A stretch of 22,895 bases of DNA from DATKYV01 sp035528275 (GTDB taxonomy: Bacteria > Acidobacteriota > Terriglobia > UBA7540): positions 1-22,895 of the forward strand of contig DATKYV010000259.1 in assembly GCA_035528275.1 (NCBI GenBank), written 5' to 3'. The position numbers and the translations under genes are program-made. A model generated the notes under the pieces. It had not been told where the DNA came from, made no database searches, and saw only the letters and a program-made list of their open reading frames with translations. Below, piece after piece: positions 1 through 5,983 of this stretch; the first letter of the stretch is position 1; every line of letters starts with the position of its first letter.

Positions 1-439
1 CCAGCGCCTGGTTCACTACTTCGTTGAGGGGGCCGTTCAGCGCGCCGACTTCGCGCGCTACGGAGTAAGCCTTCTTTACCTGCCCAAGGATCTGCGGCTC
101 ACCGACGATCATCGAATCGAGGCTGGAGGCGACGCGAAACAGGTGCCGGACGACTTCCTCCTGCCGATGCCAGTAGAAATACGGATCGTAGGGACTCAAG
201 TCGCACCGATGGAAGTCGGCAAGGAATTGGCGGAGCGCCGGTTCGGCCGAAGCGGCGTCGCGCACGGAAGCGGCGAGTTCCACGCGGTTGCACGTGGAGA
301 TGATGATTCCTTCCAGAATGCCGTCGCGATGCGCGAGGTTCGCCACAGCCCCGGGGAGGCGCGCGTCGTCGATGTTCATTCTCTCGCGGACTTCAACCGG
401 CGCCGTGCGGTGGTTGATGCCCACCAAAACGAGATTCAT
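1..439 (-). CDS. hemA: Glutamyl-tRNA reductase, N-terminal part (cut by window edge)
   Basis: The family reduces glutamyl-tRNA(Glu) to glutamate-1-semialdehyde with NADPH, the first committed step of C5 tetrapyrrole (heme, siroheme) synthesis in the cytosol. About 146 codons are visible, reading from ATG at 439 to the left edge; the rest lies outside. Visible hallmarks are the N-terminal NHRTAPVEVRE motif, STCNRVEL holding the catalytic cysteine, and SSLDSMIVGEPQILGQVK, the strongly conserved segment of the catalytic domain. No good Shine-Dalgarno precedes the ATG, but the protein begins exactly where the family normally begins (MNLVLVGINHRTAP). It lies 79 bp downstream of the HemX/CcsA-like gene on the same strand, the usual hemX-hemA order, so the two are probably cotranscribed. 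The family identification is secure; only completeness is unknown. Confidence 0.95.
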   Translation of the reverse strand, partial: MNLVLVGINHRTAPVEVRERMNIDDARLPGAVANLAHRDGILEGIIISTCNRVELAASVRDAASAEPALRQFLADFHRCDLSPYDPYFYWHRQEEVVRHLFRVASSLDSMIVGEPQILGQVKKAYSVAREVGALNGPLNEVVNQAL

Positions 440-518
440 AGTTTTAGCGTCGGGACCGCCTGCCAGAGGGCCAGTAATCGGACAAGCTTTGCCAGCCCCT
501 AGTCCCGAGTCCCCAGTC

Positions 519-1349
519 TCACGGCAGGCTCCCAAACTCCGGGAAGTATCCGTGAGGGCCGCTCAAGAAACTGACGCCCAGAAAAGTCACCATCATCGCC
601 GCAAAGCCAAAGATCGCTACGTAGGCCGCCCGCCGTCCACGCCACATTCCGCTCAGCCGCGTCGAAAACAGCACGAGGTAGATCAACCAGGTGATGATCG
701 AAGCCAGAATCTTAGGGTCGAGTTCCCACGGCCCCTTCCAGGTCCGGCTGGCCCACACAAATCCCGTCAGGATACCAACGCTCAGCAGCGGCAGGCCGAT
801 CATCAGCGAGCGGGAGTGAAGTTCGTCACATACTTCAAGCGACGGCAACCGGTAGTAAAAGGCGTGCGGCCTTTTGGATTTCAGTTCGCGTTCCTGGATG
901 AGATACATGACGGCGGCTACAAAGGTCAGTAAGAAAGCCGTGTACCCCAGGAAAATCGAGGCGATGTGAATCAGCAGCCAGCCGCCGCGAAATGCCGGAT
1001 CTTCGAAAGGGCGCTCGGGGTGCAGCGCCGAGATCAGCGTGAGCACGAAGACCAGCGGGAGCATAAAGACCCCGAGCGCAGTGATTTGGTAGCGGAGATA
1101 AACAAGGAAAAAAGCTACTGTGGCCAGGAAAGAGAAAAACGACAGCGCGCTGCGTACGTCGGTGACGGGAAGTCGGTGGATTTCAGCCCCCGCGATCGCC
1201 AGAGCCGTGGCGTGCGCGGCCAAACCCAGAGCCAAGGCGGCAAGCGTCCCTTTGGAGAGGGCAGGCCGCCGCCGGATTATCGACGGAAGCGAAAGCAACA
1301 TTCCCAGGGCGTACAGGCCCAGGGCTGACCACATGAAGGCTGACTGCAT
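519..1349 (-). CDS. CcsA/HemX-like cytochrome c assembly membrane protein
   Basis: A polytopic inner-membrane protein of about 276 residues with roughly eight hydrophobic segments, in the CcsA/ResC/HemX family linked to heme handling and to control of HemA level. The family tryptophan-rich loop is present but degenerate: TWKGPWELDPK, then ITW, where true CcsA has WGxxWxWDPK. Together with its position directly before hemA, this favours a HemX-type role over a cytochrome c synthetase. I place the start at ATG 1349 because GAGG lies 5 nt upstream (TTGAGGTTGCCATG). An in-frame TTG at 1367 would add six residues but has no well-spaced ribosome site. A TATAAT box at 1383-1388 could give it its own promoter. 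The exact biochemical role is not shown by sequence. Confidence 0.8.
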   Translation of the reverse strand: MQSAFMWSALGLYALGMLLSLPSIIRRRPALSKGTLAALALGLAAHATALAIAGAEIHRLPVTDVRSALSFFSFLATVAFFLVYLRYQITALGVFMLPLVFVLTLISALHPERPFEDPAFRGGWLLIHIASIFLGYTAFLLTFVAAVMYLIQERELKSKRPHAFYYRLPSLEVCDELHSRSLMIGLPLLSVGILTGFVWASRTWKGPWELDPKILASIITWLIYLVLFSTRLSGMWRGRRAAYVAIFGFAAMMVTFLGVSFLSGPHGYFPEFGSLP

Positions 1350-1382
1350 GGCAACCTCAACGCGCAAACCTCAAAACAGACA

Positions 1383-1409
1383 ATTATAACACTTCGGCTT
1401 TCGCCGAAG
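1383..1409 (-). promoter_or_regulatory. GNRA-capped hairpin followed by a -10-like box, upstream of ccsA/hemX-like gene
   Basis: On the minus strand a perfect 7-bp stem, CTTCGGC-GAAA-GCCGAAG (1409 to 1392), carries a GAAA tetraloop. It is followed at once by a consensus TATAAT (1388 to 1383), 34 nt before the ATG of the HemX/CcsA-like gene. No matching -35 box is seen at 16-18 bp. The hairpin may end the transcript of the phosphotriesterase-like gene upstream, but the following bases are only moderately T-rich (TGTTATAATTGTCTGTTTT), so termination is uncertain. Either way this marks a likely boundary between the sulfur unit and the hemX-hemA unit. Confidence 0.4.
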
Positions 1410-1486
1410 CGACCCGGCATCCTGAACCGCGAACGGGAGCGCCATATAGGTCCAGTCCGGCGGGGGAAGGCCGAGCCGAGCGGACA

Positions 1487-2500
1487 TTACGACCGCGGTG
1501 TCAATGCCGCACGGGGGTTGCGGATGAGGAGTGTCTTGACGTCGTCCTCGCTGGCGCCGGCCTTGCGCAGCGCGGGGAGGAATTGCGTGAAGAGCGTGTC
1601 GTAGCCACGGTAGTTGCCGCCGCCCGGCTCGCCGACGTGATACCAGCCAGCGTCGTGCGAGACGAGGACGCGACCGAGGTGCCCGGCGCGCCTCATGCGC
1701 ATCACAAGCTCGACGTGCTTCTCGACGCTCTCGGGTGAGATGCCGTCGAATTCCACCCAGGCGCCCAGTTCCGCCGCGCGCTCGTGAATGCTTGGGTCAG
1801 TTTCGTTCTGCGCATGGACCCAGATGAAGGCGGAAGGGTCGACGCCCTCTTCCTTCAACACGTCCAGCTCGGCGAGCGCCGCTTTGCCGTCGCCGGTGTG
1901 CGCGGCGATGACGAGGCCCGTCCGGCGATGGGCGCGCGCCGCGGCGCGGACCAGCTTGGCGTCGATCTCGGAGAGCGGCCCGGAGTCCACACCGATTTTC
2001 ATGAACCCGGGCTTGATGCCTGAGGGTGGAATGCCATCCTCGAACTCTCGAACCCAACGCTCCGCCAATTGATTGGTGCTCTCGTCATAAGCGAAGCGCG
2101 GGACGTACTTGTCCTCAGCCGCGCCGTAGAGGCCGGTATTGGTGAGAATGTTCAGCCCCGTCGCCACGGATAGCCGTCGGAGTATTGCCGGGTCGCGGCC
2201 GACGTAGTTCGGGGTGCATTCGACGAGCGTGTTGCAGCCCAGGGATTTCAGTTTCTCGAGGTGGGGAAGGGCGGTGCGGAAGACTTCCTCGGGGTCGTAA
2301 CGCCCGGGCGCGATCTTATCCGCGCCGATGAAGTCCACCATGACGTGCTCGTGCATGAGCGTCCGGCCGAGTTTGCCGGGCTCGATCGGGCCGCGCACGG
2401 TCCTGACGCGGGATTCTGGAGCGCTGGCGGCCGTGAAGGCAGAAGCACAAATTCCGCCTAGGCCCGCCGCGCTGAGCTTGAGAAAACTTCGGCGTTGCAT
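1487..2500 (-). CDS. Tat-exported phosphotriesterase-family metal hydrolase
   Basis: A 337-aa member of the phosphotriesterase/amidohydrolase TIM-barrel family. All metal ligands of the family are recognisable: H50 and H52 (LMHEH), the lysine expected to be carboxylated, K168 (GFMKIG), H201 (AAHTGDG), H229 (WVHAQ) and D283 (SHDAGW). A twin-arginine signal (RRSFLKL followed by a hydrophobic stretch to about residue 27) predicts export already folded and metal-loaded. Family members hydrolyse lactones, phosphotriesters or other esters; the substrate here cannot be read from the sequence. Start ATG 2500 has AAGG about 8 nt upstream. It follows the 193-aa gene by 37 bp on the same strand, so it may belong to the cysteine-attenuated operon, though no sulfur chemistry is obvious for it. 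Confidence 0.88.
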   Translation of the reverse strand: MQRRSFLKLSAAGLGGICASAFTAASAPESRVRTVRGPIEPGKLGRTLMHEHVMVDFIGADKIAPGRYDPEEVFRTALPHLEKLKSLGCNTLVECTPNYVGRDPAILRRLSVATGLNILTNTGLYGAAEDKYVPRFAYDESTNQLAERWVREFEDGIPPSGIKPGFMKIGVDSGPLSEIDAKLVRAAARAHRRTGLVIAAHTGDGKAALAELDVLKEEGVDPSAFIWVHAQNETDPSIHERAAELGAWVEFDGISPESVEKHVELVMRMRRAGHLGRVLVSHDAGWYHVGEPGGGNYRGYDTLFTQFLPALRKAGASEDDVKTLLIRNPRAALTPRS

Positions 2501-2537
2501 GGAATGGAGTATACCTTCTCAGACGGGCGATGACGAT

Positions 2538-3119
2538 TCAACAGGCAAGATTGTTCAACAGGTCCGCAGCATTGAAAGGTCGGGGCGTCCTGACGGAGAC
2601 CGAAAACAGCCGGCGAGGGTCGCCGTTGCCGTAGGACAAGCAAAAATCGTTTCCACCGAAGAGTTTTTGGAAGAACGTCTGGAAGTCTGATTCCGCGGCG
2701 GCGCGGGTTGCCTCGAGGTTTGGGGCGAGCAGGCGGTCGTTGATGAACAGCTCCAATTCCCGACCGTTAAAGCGAAGCCTGCCGTTCAGACTCGGTTCAG
2801 ATTCCAAACGTTGGCAGGCTGCGAGCGCTGCGCGCGTCGCCTGTTTCAAGCGGTCCTGATTGCTGCCTTCCAGCGCCGCCTTCCGATTGTACCGAATCCC
2901 GAGGCGCTCATCCGCATTGTCGACGCTGTAGTTGGCCTGGTGCCCGATCAATACCACGCCGGGTCCCGCCTCGACGTGGCGGTAATCCGCGACGTCCAAG
3001 AGGAGCTCCTCGCAAACCTGGTCTTGAATCCACCTGTGAAAAATCGGAATCAACGGCTCGAGGTCCACTTCCCCGGGGTTTTCGACGAGCAGTTTCACAT
3101 TGACGTGCTGTAGTTCCAT
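2538..3119 (-). CDS. Conserved hypothetical protein encoded next to sulfite reductase
   Basis: A 193-aa soluble protein with no signal peptide or membrane segment. It reads from ATG 3119 (MELQHVNVKLLVENPG), with GGA 8 to 9 nt upstream, to a stop at 2538. The start lies 19 bp after the stop of the reductase gene, so the two are surely cotranscribed. Visible features are FHRWIQDQ, LLLDVADYRHV, a glycine-rich GPGVVLIGH turn, GIRYNRKA, LRFNGRELELFINDRLLAPN and a C-terminal FFQKLFGG. I recall the same kind of protein beside siroheme reductases in other bacteria but know no assigned function. A role in maturation or electron supply of the reductase is inferred from linkage only. The open frame continues upstream to 3560, but that part overlaps the reductase out of frame and is not real. 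Confidence 0.82.
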   Translation of the reverse strand: MELQHVNVKLLVENPGEVDLEPLIPIFHRWIQDQVCEELLLDVADYRHVEAGPGVVLIGHQANYSVDNADERLGIRYNRKAALEGSNQDRLKQATRAALAACQRLESEPSLNGRLRFNGRELELFINDRLLAPNLEATRAAAESDFQTFFQKLFGGNDFCLSYGNGDPRRLFSVSVRTPRPFNAADLLNNLAC

Positions 3120-3138
3120 CAAATCGTATTCCTTTGTT

Positions 3139-5394
3139 TCAGACAGCCGCCGGTGCGGGCAATCGGTTGTAGCAACTGTGCGAGGCCTCGATAAAGAGCT
3201 GGGCCTCCTCGACCAGGAATCGGGCAGATTCCGCAGTGTAAGAAACGTCTGATTTCTTGTGAGCGGCAAACAGGTAATGAGCGAATTTCCCGCCGGCATA
3301 AGGATCGAAGAACTTTTGTGTGTCGTAGAACCGCGTTCGAAACTCCTGGACGATCTGGGCGGGATCGTCCGGCACGTCGGCGTATTCGATTTTGACCAAC
3401 GCTTTGGCGGCTTGAAGCATGGAGTGGTAAGCCTTCTTTCCCGCCTGCTCGAATTCGCCGTCCTCAAGCGCCAACTGGGCCTCGAAGACCTCCCGCTCGG
3501 CGGCCGCCAAGCCGAAGTCCGTTGACGACACCACTTCTCCCGCGCACTCGCCGACTCCAAGATCGCCCAGGCTGTATTCCCGGGGATCGCCCCAATCCCG
3601 GAAGAATGAGCGGTCCGTCTTGTCCGCCGGGGGCCGGGTCAAATCGTCGAGCATATTCTTCAGCTCGACCTTGCCGATCCGCTTGATGAAATCTCGGAAG
3701 TGTTCTCCGTTCTTCTGGCCGCTGACGTATCGCTCTGTGAGACGTGTGACCACCTGCGGAATGTTTTTGGAGGGAATCGCCATCACCGGCAGGCCATAGG
3801 ACCCCACGTTGTGGCCCCACTCGCCTCCCAGGACGAGCTGGAAATGAGGAACGGCGTATCCTCCCATTTTCCGGCTGACGCCATAGAAACCCAGGTCGGC
3901 CACATGATGCTGCCCGCAACTGTTGAAGCAACCGCTGATCTTGATGTGAAGGTTTTGAACGGCCTCGTCGAGCTGGAAGCTTTTCTCGTCCAGTTGTTTC
4001 CGCAACTCCGCGGCCAAGCCGCGAGATGAAGAGATTCCTAGCTTGCAGGTATCGGTCCCCGGGCAGGCGGTAACATCAATGATGGTTCCTGCTCCGGGCT
4101 CTGCCAGACCCACGGCGTCGAGTGCCTGATGGATTTCCGGCAAGTCGCTCCGGCTGACCCAGCGGACGACGAAATTCTGCTCCACCGTCGTCCTGACCGT
4201 TCCCTTGGTAAACCGGCGGACGATATCCGCCAGCGCCCGCAACTGGTTGGCGGTGATATCGCCAAGCGGTAGAGCCACGGTCACCACGGCATAGCCTTCC
4301 TGTTTCTGCGGGCGAGTGTTGGTCTTCAGCCAGCGCTCGAAAGGTCCGGCAGCCGGCGCCGACAATTCTCCGGGCGGCCGCAGCGGCTCCTCGTGGGATT
4401 CCTCGGCTCCTTTCAGGTATTCCGTCCACCGCGGGTCGGGAGGAAGCGTCTTGCGCTCCTCCAGCACTAGTTCTTTGAATTTCTCGATTCCCAAATCGTG
4501 AACCAGAAATTTGATACGAGCCCGGTTGCGATTCTTCTTCTCTCCGTGCCGGGCAAAAACCCGGGCGATCGACTGGGCGAGAGGCAGCAGTTCTTCCGGG
4601 GGCACGAACGAGTCGAACAATTTCGCCTGATAGGGAACAGCGCCGAGCCCACCGCCGACGTATACTCCGAAGCCGCGCTTGTCCTCGCCGTTCTCTCTTC
4701 GCTCCACTGCGATCAATCCCAGGTCGTGTATGTTGGTGAGGGCGCAGGCGTGCTGAGAGCAGCCGCTGAAGGCCGGCTTGAATTTCCGGCCGAAGTTCTG
4801 GCAGTCCGGATGTCCCAGCAAAAACCGGGAGAGGGCGCAGGAATAAGGCGTGACGTCAAAAACCTCATCCGGGCACACGCCCGCATACGGGCAGGCGGTG
4901 ACGTTGCGGACCGAGTTTCCGCAGGCCTCGCGGGTCGTGATGTTCGCCGCCGCCAAGCGGCGCATCAAGGTGGGCGTGTCGTCGATGTGCACGTAATGAA
5001 GCTGAGAATCTTGCCGCGTTGTTACGTGAACGATTCCGTCGGAGTATTCCTCCGCCAGTTCCGCCAGCGTCTCCAGTTGCTCGGGGTTGACCCCTCCGCC
5101 GGGAATCTTGATGCGCTGCATACCCGGAGCGTCCCACATCGTGTTCGGGCCCTTGGTCAATTCACCCGACGGGTAGGCGATTTGCTGGACCTTCTTGCCG
5201 TCGTGTCGCTGGCCGTTGTCGTAGCGCTGACCGTAAGCACCCCTGCGCAGGCGCGTTTCCGCGAACAGGCGCTCGTCGAGCTTGCCCTGTTTTCGCAGCG
5301 CGAGCTCGGTTTCAAAGATATCGATCTCACGGGCCAGGTCTTCCGGCATCTCCCCAGCCAGCTCGTCTTTCCATAACGCATTCGAGACTTTCAT
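3139..5394 (-). CDS. Ferredoxin-type nitrite/sulfite reductase with HEPN-like C-terminal domain
   Basis: A cytosolic siroheme-[4Fe-4S] enzyme that reduces sulfite to sulfide (or nitrite to ammonia) with six electrons. The 751-aa protein has two pseudo-symmetric reductase halves (about 80-330 and 360-600). The cofactor cysteines of the second half are C444, C450, C489 and C493 (CPGTDTC, GCFNSC). The first half has a similar set, C168, C174, C212 and C217. Residues of about 625-745 form a separate helical domain resembling HEPN (LEDGEFEQAGKKAYHSMLQA), unusual for a textbook sulfite reductase. ATG 5394 is chosen because GAGG lies 9 nt upstream; the in-frame GTG at 5424 falls inside the terminator hairpin. 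The Cys-rich leader and attenuator argue for sulfite, and so for cysteine synthesis, as the physiological task. Confidence 0.9.
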   Translation of the reverse strand: MKVSNALWKDELAGEMPEDLAREIDIFETELALRKQGKLDERLFAETRLRRGAYGQRYDNGQRHDGKKVQQIAYPSGELTKGPNTMWDAPGMQRIKIPGGGVNPEQLETLAELAEEYSDGIVHVTTRQDSQLHYVHIDDTPTLMRRLAAANITTREACGNSVRNVTACPYAGVCPDEVFDVTPYSCALSRFLLGHPDCQNFGRKFKPAFSGCSQHACALTNIHDLGLIAVERRENGEDKRGFGVYVGGGLGAVPYQAKLFDSFVPPEELLPLAQSIARVFARHGEKKNRNRARIKFLVHDLGIEKFKELVLEERKTLPPDPRWTEYLKGAEESHEEPLRPPGELSAPAAGPFERWLKTNTRPQKQEGYAVVTVALPLGDITANQLRALADIVRRFTKGTVRTTVEQNFVVRWVSRSDLPEIHQALDAVGLAEPGAGTIIDVTACPGTDTCKLGISSSRGLAAELRKQLDEKSFQLDEAVQNLHIKISGCFNSCGQHHVADLGFYGVSRKMGGYAVPHFQLVLGGEWGHNVGSYGLPVMAIPSKNIPQVVTRLTERYVSGQKNGEHFRDFIKRIGKVELKNMLDDLTRPPADKTDRSFFRDWGDPREYSLGDLGVGECAGEVVSSTDFGLAAAEREVFEAQLALEDGEFEQAGKKAYHSMLQAAKALVKIEYADVPDDPAQIVQEFRTRFYDTQKFFDPYAGGKFAHYLFAAHKKSDVSYTAESARFLVEEAQLFIEASHSCYNRLPAPAAV

Positions 5395-5410
5395 TCGCCT
5401 CAACCTCAAA

Positions 5411-5453
5411 AACCAAAAACCCACCCTCGAACTGCGTGTCCGACGGTGGGTTT
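5411..5453 (-). terminator. Rho-independent terminator (attenuator) in the sulfite reductase leader
   Basis: On the minus strand AAACCCACC (5453 to 5445) pairs perfectly with GGTGGGTTT (5425 to 5417) across a 19-nt loop, followed by TTGGTTTTT. It ends directly before the ribosome binding site of the reductase gene and after its promoter, so it can only act as a conditional terminator. Its 5' arm is also the pairing partner of the upstream antiterminator segment. Confidence 0.8.
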
Positions 5454-5505
5454 GGATTAGACCTGAAAAGCTAACTTATGATTGGGCTTATCCCCCACAC
5501 GTCGG
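5440..5505 (-). promoter_or_regulatory. Predicted antiterminator competing with the attenuator hairpin
   Basis: The leader-ORF segment CCGACGTGTGGG (5505 to 5494) is complementary to CCCACCGTCGG (5450 to 5440) over 11 bp, with one bulged T. The next bases GGAT (5493 to 5490) pair with ATCC (5457 to 5454), leaving AAA (5453 to 5451) bulged. The 5450-5445 bases are the 5' arm of the terminator, so the two structures exclude each other. The 5' strand of the antiterminator lies inside the last codons of the Cys-rich leader ORF, where a ribosome reaching the stop codon would cover it. Free energies were not computed. Confidence 0.7.
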
Positions 5506-5529
5506 CGCCAGCGTTTGACAACAACACAT
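5488..5529 (-). CDS. Cysteine-rich leader peptide MCCCQTLAPTCGG
   Basis: A 13-codon ORF (ATG at 5529, TAA ending at 5488) with four cysteine codons, three of them consecutive at positions 2-4 and all TGT. It lies between the predicted promoter and the attenuator terminator of the sulfite reductase gene. A GGGG stretch about 5 nt before the ATG is a weak ribosome site. By analogy with trp, his and leu leaders, the peptide itself need have no function: slow decoding of Cys codons when charged tRNA(Cys) is low would hold the ribosome upstream of 5505 and let the antiterminator form. Poly-Cys leader ORFs that act as cysteine sensors are known in mycobacteria. Translation here is inferred from the ORF and its position. 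Confidence 0.72.
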   Translation of the reverse strand: MCCCQTLAPTCGG

Positions 5530-5571
5530 GCCGGCCCCGAGGTGAAGGCAACTACCCATAGCCAATGTTTG

Positions 5572-5600
5572 AGCTTAACGGGAGAGCGTCAGAATGTCAA
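5572..5600 (-). promoter_or_regulatory. Predicted sigma70-type promoter of the sulfite reductase operon
   Basis: On the minus strand a perfect TTGACA (5600 to 5595) is followed after 17 bp by TAAGCT (5577 to 5572), which keeps the three best conserved -10 positions. Transcription would start near 5566, about 37 nt before the leader peptide ATG, so the leader ORF is not leaderless. Confidence 0.55.
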
Positions 5601-5983
5601 CCAAAAAGCGCATATTCGGCGGAGTGACAGAACCAAACTGGGTTGATGTCTGGTTGGGACGGCAGCCAGTCCCAGGCCGTACAAGCAAATGATTGCAGCG
5701 TCTGTGGTGCTTTTCCCTCCTGGATTGATCTATATGGGAGTGATCAACCGCTTCTCGACGGGTCCGGCATGGTATAATGAGCGTATCCGACTTATTGCCC
5801 AGTGATAGGCATATCGCGGCGATTGGATCACCCGGAGTTGCTTTCGGGCCGACGACGATGAACGCCATTCCGCCGAGCTCCGCTGTTCCACCGCCGAACT
5901 TCCCGCCTCATCCTGCAAGAGTCCCGATCTTCGAGGCACAATCCCAACCAGTGTCAACGCAGATTACTTGAAAGGAGCCTGCC
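5601..5983. other. Divergent intergenic region between sulfite reductase and MscS genes
   Basis: I see no convincing gene here. Contents are an inverted repeat TGGGAC-N8-GTCCCA (5655-5674), a second inverted repeat TTGATC-N11-GATCAA (5725-5747), an extended -10 box for the plus-strand MscS gene (5770-5778), and then about 200 nt of leader up to the AAAGGAG ribosome site (5971-5977). Short open frames on both strands have no recognisable similarity or good start signals. Confidence 0.5.
5725..5778 (+). promoter_or_regulatory. Extended -10 promoter with upstream inverted repeat, for MscS gene
   Basis: TGGTATAAT (5770-5778) is a perfect extended -10 element; no clear -35 box is present at 17 bp, which extended -10 promoters tolerate. 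The inverted repeat TTGATC-N11-GATCAA (5725-5747) lies just upstream, around -60 to -38 from the predicted start near 5785, a position fit for a regulator site. The transcript would carry an untranslated leader of about 200 nt. Confidence 0.45.

Noticed and set aside
2538..3560. 340-residue open frame covering the 193-aa gene
   Set aside because: The part beyond 3119 is out-of-frame translation of the reductase C-terminus; the conserved-looking protein begins at ATG 3119 with its own ribosome site.
5394..5566. SAM or other sulfur-related riboswitch in the sulfite reductase leader
   Set aside because: I could not match the region to SAM-I, SAM-II, SAM-IV or cobalamin consensus elements, and the Cys-rich ORF with competing stems explains the terminator better.
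5575..5868. 97-residue minus-strand open frame in the intergenic region
   Set aside because: It runs through the reductase promoter, has no ribosome site and no similarity that I recognise.
5777..5971. 64-residue open frame upstream of MscS
   Set aside because: Its ATG lies inside the predicted -10 box and the sequence has no recognisable features.
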